From Microcyclosporella mali (Eukaryota; Ascomycota; Dothideomycetes; Mycosphaerellales; Mycosphaerellaceae), in NCBI GenBank assembly GCA_002785985.1, contig NHNU01000002.1, positions 682,001-746,000 on the forward strand: DNA of 64,000 bases, read 5' to 3'. This document shows positions 53,931-64,000 of this stretch, piece after piece. Each line of letters starts with the position of its first letter. Within the stretch, counting starts at the first letter, position 1. Below the pieces are notes generated by a model. It was not told where the DNA came from, ran no database searches, and saw only the letters and a list, made by a program, of their open reading frames with translations. The position numbers and the translations under genes were made by a program.

Positions 53931-55271
53931 CTAAAACTGTATGATCCCGTGGATCTTGCTGTACACAAGAAGGTACGAAGTATGGCTGCTGTACATCGGG
54001 TTCAGTCCAGGCTCTAAGAGGTGTTCCAGACACGACTGACTAACATGGGAATCATTGATGCAGCTGAAATTGATGCGATCGGGCATACGGACCCAAGCGG
54101 CATAGTGTCCAGATCCCAGAGACTTTCCTGCATGTGAGACCACCCCGTCTAGCCTATATTGAAGCTCACTTCCATCCGTCGTGTATGGTTTGAGGTCGAG
54201 AATTTCCTCGTATGGAACCACGGCTTGATTCTTGAGCTCCTGTACCTCCCGATTGGTAGCAGCGCCCCACGCACCATATACCGTCTCGCCCGATTGCGAG
54301 CGGTCCAGATGGACGACCAAAACTTCCGGCGAACTCACAATCTGGCGGCGGCGTACGCGCAATGGCGAGAATCCGCAGCTCTTCTCTTGTTTCATAGACC
54401 ACGTGCACTCGCACCTAATCTCGAGGTCCCGATCAACGTGAGCCTCAGCGATATATTCATCCAGCGTCAAGCCAACAATCGGCGCATTGGTCTTGACTTC
54501 AAGGTGAGACTCTGGCTGACAAGCTTGCACTTTCTGCTCGCCACAGAATTCGCATACCCAAGTGTACCTGAAGTTCAGGTCAAAGCATTGCCCTACAGGA
54601 ATACTGTCAGGCCGTGCATCGTGCGACCGGTCGTCGATCGGTCCACCACGTAGTGACTCCTGAATGCCATACATGAGGAACTCCCACGGATCGGCCTGCT
54701 CGTCATTGTGGATAAACTCACCGAAGCCCCGGGGGTCGTCTTCTGGAATTGTGCTTCTCAACGCTTCGTCCAACATCTCGACACCTTGCCGAAGGTAACC
54801 AGCAGGCGTATCGTGTCCCCAGTAAATCTCGCCAAAGTGTTTGAGAACACAGGACACACAGCTATGCATCGGCCCAGTACAGTCCTGGTGGACGGCTCTT
54901 AGCAATTCGAGGAACGCTCCCTGATGAAGGAGACATTGAAGAGTTGCATTGCGATAACACCAAACCCCGTCGTTATACAGACCTTTGGATCTCAGAGTGG
55001 TCAAGAAAGCGTCTTCCTGGTTGCTTCGAGCGAGACTCGTCGACGTGTTGTCTCCATGTGTGATGATGGGAGGTTTTCTGGCGGACCTTTGGTCTTTTGC
55101 AGACCGCTTCGAGACCCGGCAATTTCTGATTCGGTGGAAATCGCTACCAGAAGATATCGTGGTGTGCGGAAGATTGGCTCGCAAAGAGTCGAGGTCGATC
55201 AAGGTTCCGTTGAGGTTGAAGAAGGGCAGCAGTGAGGTCTGCTCGAAATTATTACTACCCGTAGAAAACAT
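53931..55271 (-). CDS. USP-family deubiquitinase (peptidase C19)
   Basis: Removes ubiquitin from proteins. Single exon, 446 aa from the ATG at 55271; the frame continues 25 codons upstream but only to a TTG. The Cys box GLYNDGVWCYRNATLQCL has the catalytic Cys and the oxyanion Asn five residues earlier. The His box is GSGHYAAWV, and CINDSHV supplies the third residue. A zinc-ribbon pair is suggested by CEFCGEQ and the later CEC. FIHNDEQADPWEFLMYGI is the family's acidic QQDA-type helix. The Trp in place of the usual Thr before the Cys is unusual. Fungal USPs of this size are often unassigned; I give no symbol. Confidence 0.85.
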   Translation of the reverse strand: MFSTGSNNFEQTSLLPFFNLNGTLIDLDSLRANLPHTTISSGSDFHRIRNCRVSKRSAKDQRSARKPPIITHGDNTSTSLARSNQEDAFLTTLRSKGLYNDGVWCYRNATLQCLLHQGAFLELLRAVHQDCTGPMHSCVSCVLKHFGEIYWGHDTPAGYLRQGVEMLDEALRSTIPEDDPRGFGEFIHNDEQADPWEFLMYGIQESLRGGPIDDRSHDARPDSIPVGQCFDLNFRYTWVCEFCGEQKVQACQPESHLEVKTNAPIVGLTLDEYIAEAHVDRDLEIRCECTWSMKQEKSCGFSPLRVRRRQIVSSPEVLVVHLDRSQSGETVYGAWGAATNREVQELKNQAVVPYEEILDLKPYTTDGSELQYRLDGVVSHAGKSLGSGHYAAWVRMPDRINFSCINDSHVSQSCLEHLLEPGLNPMYSSHTSYLLVYSKIHGIIQF

Positions 55272-55925
55272 GATATAGAGCCGATCCAGCAGCTGATATT
55301 GAAAAACAATACGGTTCGAAGGAAGATCACTGACAATTGAGCGCAAGGGAGATGCGTCACTTTAACTCATCCGTCGGAGCTGTTTCTATTTTGGATCTGG
55401 AAAGGTTGACAAGGAGGGACAAAGCAGCATTGCCGTCCTCAAAAGACTGACGTTATGCAATAAAGAGAGTCGTAATTTTGGGATCAGAGGTGTCATGATA
55501 TGTCTTTGTTGCACCTCTCCATCATGATCAGCGCCGAGCTCGAGTCAAAGGATCATTCGAAGAGAGATACTCACTAGCCGCGGCAGTCATGCTGTCTGCA
55601 GAACATGTGAGAATATAGGCACACTCTCAACCTCATTCTCGTAACTCATCGTTATGGAAAGTTGCTACCTGAGAATAATGTTCGAAGCGATTGCATTAGC
55701 TGTATTTGATCAATGGTTCAGAAGCAGGAGATAGACCAATCACAATCTCGCGGCCTCTCAGAAGCAAGTCGTTGCGCCAGTCAAAAACAAAGCATCACGG
55801 TCGTTCAAATCCATACAAGCCAGACGTACATCGAAAATGTACACCGAAGCCGTTCCATCCACAATTCGTCACCCAGGCGCCCCGAGCGGCTTGCCCGCAC
55901 TGTCTCATACACGCGCTGGTGCCCA
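55272..55925. other. Intergenic DNA
   Basis: Between two minus-strand genes. 55700-55920 has two plus frames that shadow each other without features. No gene supported. Confidence 0.4.
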
Positions 55926-57126
55926 TCATGAGTGTTTCCTCTGTGTCGCTTCATACAGCGTAGCGAGCATGCTGATTCCAGATCCAATAAGGACGGCAGT
56001 GTGACCGCCATAGATGGCCAGATCAACACGTTCGGCTACTTCAGAATTGATGAATCCAAAATCGACTTCACGAGCATAGACCAGCCAAGTCATGAGGGCC
56101 TTGACGATGTTGAAGCTCATGGGGTCGACGATGTACCTGGCCACCGTCACGCGCTGTGTCCCACGCTTGACATCGCGGAGGGTCAGATTGTAGAAATATG
56201 CAACAATTCCAGGCACTACAATGCTCGTTGCAGCCCATAGTCCGGTCGTGCTCCAGTAGAAGCTAGTGAGCAGGATGAAGAGATCTGGCAGGAATACCGG
56301 AACGCTCGGCGTGGCCACTGTCGGAGGAATATCGAAGACAAACTTCCAAGGCATGATGCGTTTCTGCAGAGCGAACGCCTCAACGAGGAGGAATGTAAGC
56401 TGAACAGCGCTGACAGAAGACAGTTGGTCGCGGACGTATTCGATGCCCTCTGTCAGTCCGGAGGTTGTGTAGAGGTCTTTAGCAGCTGACACAAACTTGT
56501 GAGATTGCGTTTCCATAATGTCAGCCACATCAGCTGGCGAAGCAGGGCCTGGAAGCTCGGATATTCGGCGTCGTGGTGCTGGGGTTCGACTGATGAGTTG
56601 ACCAGAAGGCGAAAGTGCTGATGGTGACAAGGCTGAAGATACAGTGGCCAGAGCATTACGCGCCACGGTGCTTGCGGCCGCCATTGGCGAGGATGCCGAG
56701 CCTTCGTCTCTGTAAGCCACATTAGAGACGCGTCTCTCGTATATCGCAACAGTACATACTCAGGTTCAGACTTGACTTTCGTTGCACGTCGTCCAGCCTT
56801 CCTTACTACGCTCTTCACCTCCACATCATCGTCACTCTGCATGAGAGCGGCGTTGCTCTCGCGCGGGGGTCTTCCCGGCGTTGCACGTCGCTTACCGAAG
56901 TAATCTTCAAAGGCTGGTACGCGTGAAAGCTGAGTCGCGTTCTTCTGTAGATGGTCGTTTAGGTTTTCCACGATCTCATCTTTGCGAAGGTCATCGCTTC
57001 TGAAGGCAAACGATCAGCTCTTGCAGACAGTAGCGTAGAAAAATGAGCGTACTGAGGAAGTCCAGCCTCGTTTGAAAGATCTATGAGGGTCTGCTTGCGC
57101 TGACGAGTGAGCCACGAGGTTGACAT
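55926..57126 (-). CDS. Membrane protein with SAP/HeH-like N-terminus
   Basis: Three exons in transcript order (57053-57126, 56760-56999, 55926-56709) with introns of 53 and 49 bp give 365 aa. The N-terminal 45 residues (RKQTLIDLSNEAGL ... DDLRKDEIVENLNDHL) form two helices joined by a loop, similar to SAP or HeH DNA-binding motifs. A basic, Ser/Pro-rich linker (SVVRKAGRRATKVKSEPE) follows. The C-terminal part has about four hydrophobic segments (VQLTFLLVEAFAL, LPDLFILLTSFYWSTTGLW, AATSIVVPGIVAYFYNL, AVLIGSGISMLATLY). The layout would fit a protein that ties chromatin to the nuclear envelope; that is inference. I do not recognise a named family. Confidence 0.72.
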
Positions 57127-57734
57127 GTCGGCAATGGTGTGATCGAGCTGAAAGTTGTATGGTTGCAGTCGCGTAATTCATGCGACCATCAAAACGAGCA
57201 TATGAACGGGCGGTATAGGAAAGCGTTTGAGAGATGTCGCGTGTGGTGCGAACGGCGTGGTGTCTTCGCGCCTGGCCAAAACATGTCAACAAACGGGATG
57301 CGGCTCTTGCCGCCATCTCTATCTTGGCATTTCGGCTGAGAGAACCTGATCAACAATGCATCTCACAAGCATTTTATACTCTCCGGGCCGAGTAGTGTAT
57401 GGACGGCCAAACCTCAGACCAGTGTGGCCAAGCCATCTTTGTGCCAAAAAGCAAGATCAGCCGTGATAATATATTGTCAAAGAAAGAGACGTCTTCTACA
57501 TATGTACGGTAAGAACGCACGTCATCGGTAGATTACGGCTTCGGCCGCTATCAACCTTTCACCGAACAGACCTCTCCTAGTCCTGTACCTACTAGTAATC
57601 CCTCACGTCTCCGATACACCGGGCCCAGACTTCCTGTCACGACGCCGAGTACACCCTCTATCCACAGGCCATAGCAAATACGCCATCCCTCGCCCTCATA
57701 TGTGCAGTCCCCGATCGGGTGAACCTCTTTCCAC
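57127..57734. other. Divergent promoter region
   Basis: Between the SAP-like membrane gene and the carrier gene. No supported gene; the minus frame 57014-57316 lies partly in the first intron and is a shadow. Confidence 0.45.
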
Positions 57735-59042
57735 ATGGTATTAGCCCGCGTGGCTGAATACCTCTGGCCATCGACCACCAACTCCAGCTCATCACTGAAC
57801 TATATCGACGATGGGCCAATTCAGGATACGCGACGGGCGACAGAAGGACCATTGCCGAATACAGGCTCTCGCGTGTCCGCCACCACAGCCGTAGACGTTG
57901 ACCATGACTCCTATCGTCCACCCTATGCGCATGCCATGCTTGCTGGTGGTCTCGGAGGAACGATGGGCGACATGCTTATGCACAGCTTGGACACAGTCAA
58001 GACCCGTCAGCAGGGTGATCCGCATATGCCGCCGAAATACACAAGCATGGGCAACACATACTATACCATATTTCGGCAGGAAGGTGTCTTCAGAGGACTT
58101 TACAGCGGTGTCACCCCCGCGTTCGTGGGCAGTTTTGCAGGGACGATGATATTTTTCGGGTGCTACGAGAGCAGTAAGAGATTGCTAATTGATTCCGGGA
58201 TGCCGCAGTGGGCAGCATATTTCGCAAGTGGTTGGATGGCAGATCTAGCTGCAAGTCCGCTGTATGTCCCGACGGAGGTACTCAAAACGCGACTACAGCT
58301 GCAGGGCCGGCACAACAATCCATTCTTTACAAGTGGCTATAATTATAGATCGACGGCACATGCTTTGCGAACCATCTACAGACAAGAAGGATTCCGGGAG
58401 CTCTTCTCTGGTTACAAGGCAACATTGTGGCGTGATCTGCCCTTCTCTGCGCTGCAATTCGCATTCTACGAAAAAGAGCAGAAGATCGCAAAGGAGTGGG
58501 TAGGTCCCGGTAGGGAGATTGGGCTGCCTCTGGAGATCATCACCGGAGCCACGGCGGGAGGAATGGCTGGCATCGCCACATGTCCTATGGATGTGGTCAA
58601 AACCAGGATCCAAACAGAGCTGGACCCAGATATCGCTGCGAAAGCGAGGGAGACTGCCTCGGGCAAGCAATCTGCGGCAGCCGGCAGCAGCACTTCACCC
58701 AAGCCTACAAATCCCTCTACACAGACCGCGCACCGTCCTTCAGCATCTTCAACTGCCTCTGGCCCGACGTCTTCGAGACCGATCTCGACTGCTGGTCCTG
58801 GAACAGCTTTAAAGCACCATGGACAAGTTGCACTGGATACCGAATCGGTCGCAAAAGCTTTGCGCATCATCTACAAGACGGAGGGATTTGCAGGATGGTT
58901 TCGAGGAGTCGGTCCGCGAGCGGTATGGACTAGCATACAGAGCGGAACTATGCTTGTTGTGTATCAAAAGCTACTCCGATGGTTTGATGCGAATCCGCTG
59001 GTCAAAATTGATGAAGAAGATGGATTGCGAGGATTCTCTTAG
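57735..59042 (+). CDS. Mitochondrial carrier family (SLC25) protein, YMR166C/MME1-like
   Basis: Transports a small solute across the inner membrane. One exon, 435 aa; longer than the usual 300 because of a disordered N-terminus (about 60 residues) and a Ser/Pro/Thr insert (about 305-365) in the third repeat. Three carrier repeats start AHAMLAGGLGGTMGDML, WAAYFASGWMADLAASPL and LEIITGATAGGMAGIATC. Signatures are SLDTVKTRQQ (Ser replaces the usual Pro), PTEVLKTRLQ and PMDVVKTRIQ. Related fungal proteins resemble yeast YMR166C, proposed as a magnesium exporter; substrate here is not proven. Confidence 0.88.
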   Translation: MVLARVAEYLWPSTTNSSSSLNYIDDGPIQDTRRATEGPLPNTGSRVSATTAVDVDHDSYRPPYAHAMLAGGLGGTMGDMLMHSLDTVKTRQQGDPHMPPKYTSMGNTYYTIFRQEGVFRGLYSGVTPAFVGSFAGTMIFFGCYESSKRLLIDSGMPQWAAYFASGWMADLAASPLYVPTEVLKTRLQLQGRHNNPFFTSGYNYRSTAHALRTIYRQEGFRELFSGYKATLWRDLPFSALQFAFYEKEQKIAKEWVGPGREIGLPLEIITGATAGGMAGIATCPMDVVKTRIQTELDPDIAAKARETASGKQSAAAGSSTSPKPTNPSTQTAHRPSASSTASGPTSSRPISTAGPGTALKHHGQVALDTESVAKALRIIYKTEGFAGWFRGVGPRAVWTSIQSGTMLVVYQKLLRWFDANPLVKIDEEDGLRGFS

Positions 59043-60111
59043 GCATCAGTGTGCATAGCGTAGTGTATGTTTTGTAAAGCATATGGGTGGCGGGCACTTT
59101 GCGAGGTCGGCCGTGACTCGCCATGTAAAGTACAAATAGACTCTTCTTGATACCAAAATCCAGTTTCATTGTGTCTTCCTTGCATCTCATTATCTGCACA
59201 AATAAAGAACACAAACTTGAAGCTTTTGCTGCCTTGGCACCACTCCTTGCCATTTCCACCATTTGCCATTTCTCCAACCACAACGCCGCCGTCTCGCCAT
59301 CACCTTTGAAGCTGCCGCACTTGAAGCTCCAGTCAATTTTCCAGTGGTGGAGATGGAACGAGCGCTGTCATCTATAGCCAGTCTGGAGGACAGGGCTGGA
59401 CTGGCGGTACCCACTGTGAGGTCGATACTACTTGTCCGTGTCTGAATGACTACGAGGATCGCTCCTGTTCGATGGTCTGGATACTCGCCGACGAGCGATC
59501 GATTCAGACTTACCGCGGTGCCTTTCATAGGTACGATTCTGGCTTCGCACATTTGAGCCTTTCTGGCTACAAAGTTACAAACCTTTTGCAATTTGTCAAA
59601 TTGGACTTCCTCACATTTGTATATGAATCCAGCCAACAAGTCATTCTGTGAAATAAACAATGCCTTTCCCAGATTCCGTCAACGATCGTCATGTGCTGTG
59701 CATTCGCCCTCATCCATCGTACAACCGATCTGCAGACGTCTTCGCACTGGTCAGGGGATCCACGGTCTGCGCTCTTTGTTCCCGGCCCACGGCCACGCCG
59801 AGCGACCTTAGTCTTGCTTGATATGCACGGCTTCAGGGCTGAAAAGGAAGCCGTCAAAGCTCGCGCAATGCGAGTGGTTGCAGTACTGATGAAGGGACTA
59901 GCCCAACTTGGCGATTCGCCTGTCGCTCATGTCCTAGCTTTTGAGCTCCTTCCTATCACAGTCCACTGGCCGAATCACTGCACCGATAGCAAACATCAAG
60001 GCTGCCAGGTACATTAGCCCCTGCGGAACTCACGCGCATGTCCTAGAATACAAAAAGGCCTCGACATGGCTGCTGAAATGGGCTCATTTTCGTCTATCAA
60101 CGTTTCGAAAC
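59043..60111. other. Intergenic DNA, one doubtful ORF
   Basis: 1.07 kb. A minus frame at 59190-59660 (156 aa) contains a Ser/Thr/Ala-rich run ending MARRRRCGW; no family and no intron structure that I could extend. A plus frame at 59691-60017 also has no features. Most likely promoter and 3' flank. Confidence 0.35.
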
Positions 60112-61791
60112 ATGAAGCGCATTCTTCTTATTGCAGCAGCATTGGCTACGGCCGTGCAAGGATGGAAACACCAAGCAGGCATTCGCGGTAGAAAATTACA
60201 ACCTCCTGGTCGATGGATGAGCGCTCCTCCTTCCACCGGGAATGCCACCTTCACACAGCTCATAGACCACAGCAATCCGAGCCTTGGAACCTTTGAGCAG
60301 TTCTACTACTGGAGCGATGTTTACTGGAAAGGAGAGGGTTCTCCCGTCGTCATCATGACTCCTGGAGAAATCGCCGCCGATGGCTACGAAGGATACCTCG
60401 GGAACCGAACCATCACTGGCGCCATCGCTCAGGAGATCGGGGCTGCAACGATTGTTTTGGAACATAGATATTGGGGTTATTCCTCTCCGTACGACGAGTT
60501 GACGACTGCGAATATGCAACAGCAGACCCTCGACAATGCCATCCAGGATTTGGTGAACTTTGCGAACAACGTTGAACTTCCCTTCACTCAAGGTGGTGCG
60601 ATCGACAGTACCGCAAGTGCAGTGCCATGGGTCTTGGTGGGCGGCTCTTACTCTGGGGCCTTAACTGCTTGGACTGCGGCTAAGGCATCAGGCACTTTCT
60701 GGGCCTATCTCGCAACCAGTGCGGTGGTTGAAACCATCGATTACTTTTGGCAGTACTTTGAGCCCGTTCAGGAGGCAATGCCGCAGAACTGCAGTGCGGA
60801 TGTCTCTCGGGTGGTCGACTATATGGATGGCGTGCTGTCAAATGGTATGCTTCTCAATGCGTCGTTTACAGTGATCGGGACTGACCTGGTGCATCAGGTA
60901 CAAGTCAACAGATCAGCGATCTGAAGACTCAATTCGCTCTTAGCGGTATCGTCCACAACGATGATTTCATGAACGTACTTGCGAACGGACCTTTCCAGTG
61001 GCAGGGCACAGATTTCGATACCTCAGGTGCCTTCTTCGAGTTCTGCGATTACGTAGAGAATGCTGTCAACGTGACGAAGAACTCAACCCTTCCTGGACCA
61101 GATGGTGTAGGCTTGAGCAAGGCTCTTGATGGCTATGCTCGTTACGTCAAAAGCATCGTCCCAACCGAATGCCAGGGTGCGAATGCCGACTCTTGCTTTA
61201 CTACGTACGATGGCAACAGTTCGACGTACACAGACACCTCGGTGGATAATCCTGTCGACCGCCAATGGATCTGGTTTTTGTGCAATGAACCATTTGGATG
61301 GTGGCAGACTGGTGCTCCTCAAGGAACTCCATCGTTGATCAGTCGTCTCATCACTCCGGAGTACAACAGCCGCCAGTGTGGGCTGTTCTTTCCCGAAGGT
61401 CCAAATGGCGAGACATATGGCAGCGCCTCCGGTAGGACGGAAGATCAGGTCAACGCTTACACAGGTGGATGGTTCATCGACAATACCACCCGTCTCATAT
61501 ACACCAACGGCGAGTGGGATCCTTGGCGATATGCCACTGTGTCGGCAGATTCTCGTCCTGGAGGGCGTCTTGAGAGTACAGCCCAGGTACCGGTAAGCTG
61601 AAGCTTTTCCTATCTTCTAGCAAGCCGTCAGAGATTAACTTGTAATTTAGGTCAATGTTATCCCGGAAGGACGCCATTGTAGCGACTTGATCATCGCAAA
61701 TGGTGTAGCAAACGCTGGGTGTGCCGCCGTGCAGGATTCAGAGGTCTCTCAGATTGCTCAATGGATATCAGAATATCCAAGCAAATACTAA
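60112..61791 (+). CDS. Secreted serine peptidase, family S28
   Basis: Prolyl-type serine carboxy/aminopeptidase acting at acid pH. Three exons (60112-60844, 60898-61592, 61651-61791) with 53- and 58-bp introns give 522 aa. A signal peptide covers residues 1-19 (MKRILLIAAALATAVQG). Family motifs are LIDHSNPSLGTFEQFYYW, EHRYWGYSSPY, catalytic Ser in LVGGSYSGALTAW, Asp in NGEWDPWR, and His in PEGRHCSDL within the last exon. The first intron has a CTGAC branch point and joins SNG to TSQQ in frame. Several Asn-glycosylation sites are present. Likely takes part in extracellular protein digestion together with the S10 enzyme at 2941; that link is inferred. Confidence 0.93.
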
Positions 61792-61825
61792 ATCATAGAT
61801 GATAATTTAACCGTTCGTGCTCAGT

Positions 61826-62242
61826 CTACATCGCCAGGCCGGGGATTATCTCGTGCGTCACGAAAAGCCATTTCCCCTTTATGAGCCTCCATTCAATCCT
61901 AGTCAGGACTGCCCTGGCGATGCCGCTCGGTTCGCCGCTGGTTTGACTCAAGACAAAGACCTCGGCGTAATTGGCTGTATTGTTGATATGCACCGTGAAT
62001 TCTTGGAGCCGGATTTCCCATTCGGGACATTCCTGGGAGAGAGCCTTCATCGATTGAATGAATGCTTGTTTTCCCGACAAGCTTTCTCGAAGTCCCGTCA
62101 GCCGCTGGGGATGTGATTGGACTGAAGGCGAGATATTGTCCCATATGTTGGAGTCGAAGTCGCGGGCATTAATGGCGACAATCAAAGATCTGGTGAGAGA
62201 GGTGATAAACTCGGAAGGGGTCTGATCCGATCTGATGCTCAT
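61826..62242 (-). CDS. Small NTF2/SnoaL-like protein, function unknown
   Basis: Single exon, 138 aa, convergent with the S28 peptidase gene and ending 34 bp from it. The layout (N-terminal helices SEFITSLTRSLIVAINARDFD, then IWDNISPSVQSH, then EWEIRLQEFTVHINNTANYAEVFVL and AVLTRIEWRLIKGKWLFVTHE) fits the cone-shaped NTF2/SnoaL fold of small polyketide-cyclase-like proteins. No catalytic residues can be named. The frame extends upstream with other ATGs (62275), so the start is uncertain. Confidence 0.55.
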   Translation of the reverse strand: MSIRSDQTPSEFITSLTRSLIVAINARDFDSNIWDNISPSVQSHPQRLTGLRESLSGKQAFIQSMKALSQECPEWEIRLQEFTVHINNTANYAEVFVLSQTSGEPSGIARAVLTRIEWRLIKGKWLFVTHEIIPGLAM

Positions 62243-62965
62243 TTTGTCCCATGGAATGAGAGTGGAAGAGTGCATCGAATGGCAGGGATTCTCCCTTTTG
62301 TTATGCTGCAAGCCACACCGCGATGGCCGGATCTGTATTCAGCATGCTTCTGTGTATGGCGCCCAAGGGGCTTGATGAGGATGCCATCTCATGCATCTAG
62401 ATCCAACTTGTCCAGCGATGATATTGCTGAGTCAAGCGTGTTTGTAAGGACGGAGTCTCGGCGGGAGGATTGTCGTGGGATGAGCCCAAGGTTTTCTGAA
62501 CTCTGCTGGCGCTATGGGTAAGTCATGTTATGGATGTGGCAGATGAATTTCATTGGCGGATAGATGCACAGCATTCTATTGACATGCAGCCCGTCTTGCA
62601 AGATGATATCTTGCAGGATATCACGTGAGATATGTTGCCTCAGGCAGGCATTAGATCACAACTAGTCAGCCCCCACGATTGTCACGGACCAGTATCTTAT
62701 GGTTCTTGCGACCCTACATTCACTTGCCTGCAGAGCACGTGTAAGAGACGCAGACAGCAGTCGCAAGCGTGCAGCCGGAAGAGGAAGAAACGCCGCAAGC
62801 TATGTAGCACACTTCCTCGAATTCCTTCTGCTTGCAACATCGACGCGTGAATTCACCAAGTCGCGTCCCTGCATAAACAAATACACAGATTGGCTCCGCA
62901 GCCATTGCTCACCATACTACTGAAATCCAGGGATCGCAAATGGTCTTGTACGCCAGACAGCCAGG
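62243..62965. other. Divergent intergenic DNA
   Basis: Between the NTF2-like gene and the APC15-like gene. Short frames only, no features. 62560-62640 has the repeated words tcttgcaagatgatatcttgcaggatatc, a small imperfect repeat. Confidence 0.4.
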
Positions 62966-63937
62966 ATGGAGCTTTCCCTACCTCTGATACCGCCCTTCGA
63001 CGACAATTCACCATGGATGCGTACTGCTCACCGTCCGCGAACCACCTCGCCGCCGCCGCCCACAGCTGCACAGACTCACCAGCAAAGCCATCGACAGCGA
63101 CAACAGCGCGATGAAGAGAAACGGCAGTTCAACGCCCGCAGCGCACTGGCTCTCCTCGCAGCTGACGAGGCGGCCATTGCCCATCGCAAGGCCGCCGTCG
63201 GCTCATTCGGTGCTCAATGGATCAGACCTCCTGGCGTGCCGAAGACTCTTCAAGCGATGACAGAGGAGCAACTCGAGCGTGAGGAACAGGCAGAGATCGA
63301 GCGGCAGGAGGCTGGACTGCGGGACATGCAGGCTCAGCAGCAACTCGCTGAAGCTCAACAGCAAGCACAGGATAATGCGGGCGAACCGGATGCTGAAGTG
63401 GAAGAGCGAGATCTGGACGATGACATTCCCGACGCTGACGAATCCCCAGCCGACATCACATTCAACGAGGAGAGCATGGTCGAAGGCAGCCAAGTGCAAG
63501 ATGACCTCGACGAAGCAGCAGAGCAGTATGGCGAGATGGAGGAGGCAGAGTTAACAGGCGCCGCAAGAGTTGAGGACGAGCTGGGACTTGAGCGTGATTT
63601 AGATGATTCGGTGCCAGAGGCGGGCAGCTATCAGCATACCGATACGGAGATCGAGGACAGCGATTCCGAGTCAGAGCTGCAAAGCTCCTTCGTACCACGC
63701 TCGGTGCACGGCTCTGCTAGACAGCATGTAGATGCTGGTCGTATGGCACCTCCCCAAATGGTATCAAGCCTGCAGGAGAGAATGCGCGCTCAGGTGAGTG
63801 CTGCAGATTCAAGCCTCAATCTGTCTAGCTCGATACTCGACACGTCTGCCATTCTCGAGAGCAGTCCAGTCGCACAACGTGCCAATGGAGGAGCTAGACG
63901 CCAAGGAGGCAGAACTCGTCGCGGCAGAGATAGCTGA
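62966..63937 (+). CDS. Anaphase-promoting complex subunit APC15/MND2-like
   Basis: Single exon, 323 aa. Residues about 75-100 (RKAAVGSFGAQWIRPPGVPK and TLQAM) are the APC15/Mnd2 signature, in which an FGA-WIRPPG core precedes a Glu/Gln-rich helix. In yeast Mnd2 helps control ubiquitination of the mitotic-checkpoint complex and of Cdc20. The rest is acidic and disordered (DLDDDIPDADESP), with a Gly/Arg-rich end (RRQGGRTRRGRDS). The C-terminus is longer than in animal APC15, as is usual for fungi. Identification rests on the short motif. Confidence 0.75.
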   Translation: MELSLPLIPPFDDNSPWMRTAHRPRTTSPPPPTAAQTHQQSHRQRQQRDEEKRQFNARSALALLAADEAAIAHRKAAVGSFGAQWIRPPGVPKTLQAMTEEQLEREEQAEIERQEAGLRDMQAQQQLAEAQQQAQDNAGEPDAEVEERDLDDDIPDADESPADITFNEESMVEGSQVQDDLDEAAEQYGEMEEAELTGAARVEDELGLERDLDDSVPEAGSYQHTDTEIEDSDSESELQSSFVPRSVHGSARQHVDAGRMAPPQMVSSLQERMRAQVSAADSSLNLSSSILDTSAILESSPVAQRANGGARRQGGRTRRGRDS

Positions 63938-64000
63938 ACGCATACCGGCGATGCGCTTACCATGCCGTCCAGCATGGCAATGGAATAACATTCATTCGTC

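Noticed and set aside
59190..59660. Minus-strand frame of 156 aa as a possible gene
   Set aside because: No family, no codon-use signal, and no extension by splicing; kept only as a doubtful ORF in the gap entry.
60885..60911. Apparent frameshift in the S28 peptidase gene
   Set aside because: Explained by a normal 53-bp intron (60845-60897) with a GTATGC donor and CTGAC branch point; the spliced product matches the family.

Overview
The window is nuclear DNA of a filamentous ascomycete. Its genes are split by short GT-AG introns (about 46-140 bp), and it carries fungal-specific families: a KRE6/SKN1 beta-glucan protein, S10 and S28 secreted acid peptidases, 2EXR/DUF7730 proteins and a KP4-like relic. 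Gene content and style point to Pezizomycotina, probably Dothideomycetes of the Mycosphaerella group; that placement is inference. About 26 protein genes can be supported, most with complete exon chains that keep the reading frame. I see no rRNA, tRNA, CRISPR array or intact transposon.

Layout. 0-9 kb: the 3' part of COX5, a Zn2Cys6+CCCH-like gene, a secreted S10 carboxypeptidase, GAPDH, and a second Zn2Cys6+CCCH-like gene. 9.8-16 kb: a PUF RNA-binding protein and an M1 aminopeptidase. 16.6-18.7 kb: two head-to-head small membrane-protein genes, one with a PQ-loop motif. 18.7-22 kb: a gene-poor stretch holding two broken secreted-protein genes, one KP4-like and one guanyl-RNase-like. 22-31.5 kb: a PGAP4-like glycosyltransferase, a SLIP-GC-like GTPase, Rab11, TFIIH subunit SSL1 and an F-box-like protein. 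31.8-36.3 kb: mitochondrial EF-Tu, an uncharacterised protein ending in a PIP-box, and a 2EXR protein with coding and promoter minisatellites. 36.5-48 kb: an intronless 6-kb SEC7, the PDH E2 gene, a second 2EXR protein and a methyltransferase. 48.6-64 kb: a KRE6/SKN1 protein, a third 2EXR protein, a ubiquitin hydrolase, a membrane protein with a possible SAP/HeH N-terminus, a mitochondrial carrier, an S28 peptidase, an NTF2-like small protein and an APC15/MND2-like protein.

How the genes fit together. Most are unlinked housekeeping genes. Themes are mitochondria (COX5, TUF1, PDH E2, a carrier), Golgi/secretory traffic and wall building (SEC7, RAB11, PGAP4-like, KRE6-like) and extracellular digestion (S10, S28). 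No biosynthetic cluster is visible. The best candidates for something undescribed are the paired composite zinc-binding modules, the PIP-box protein, the 11-bp-periodic promoter array, and the eroded secreted-protein compartment.
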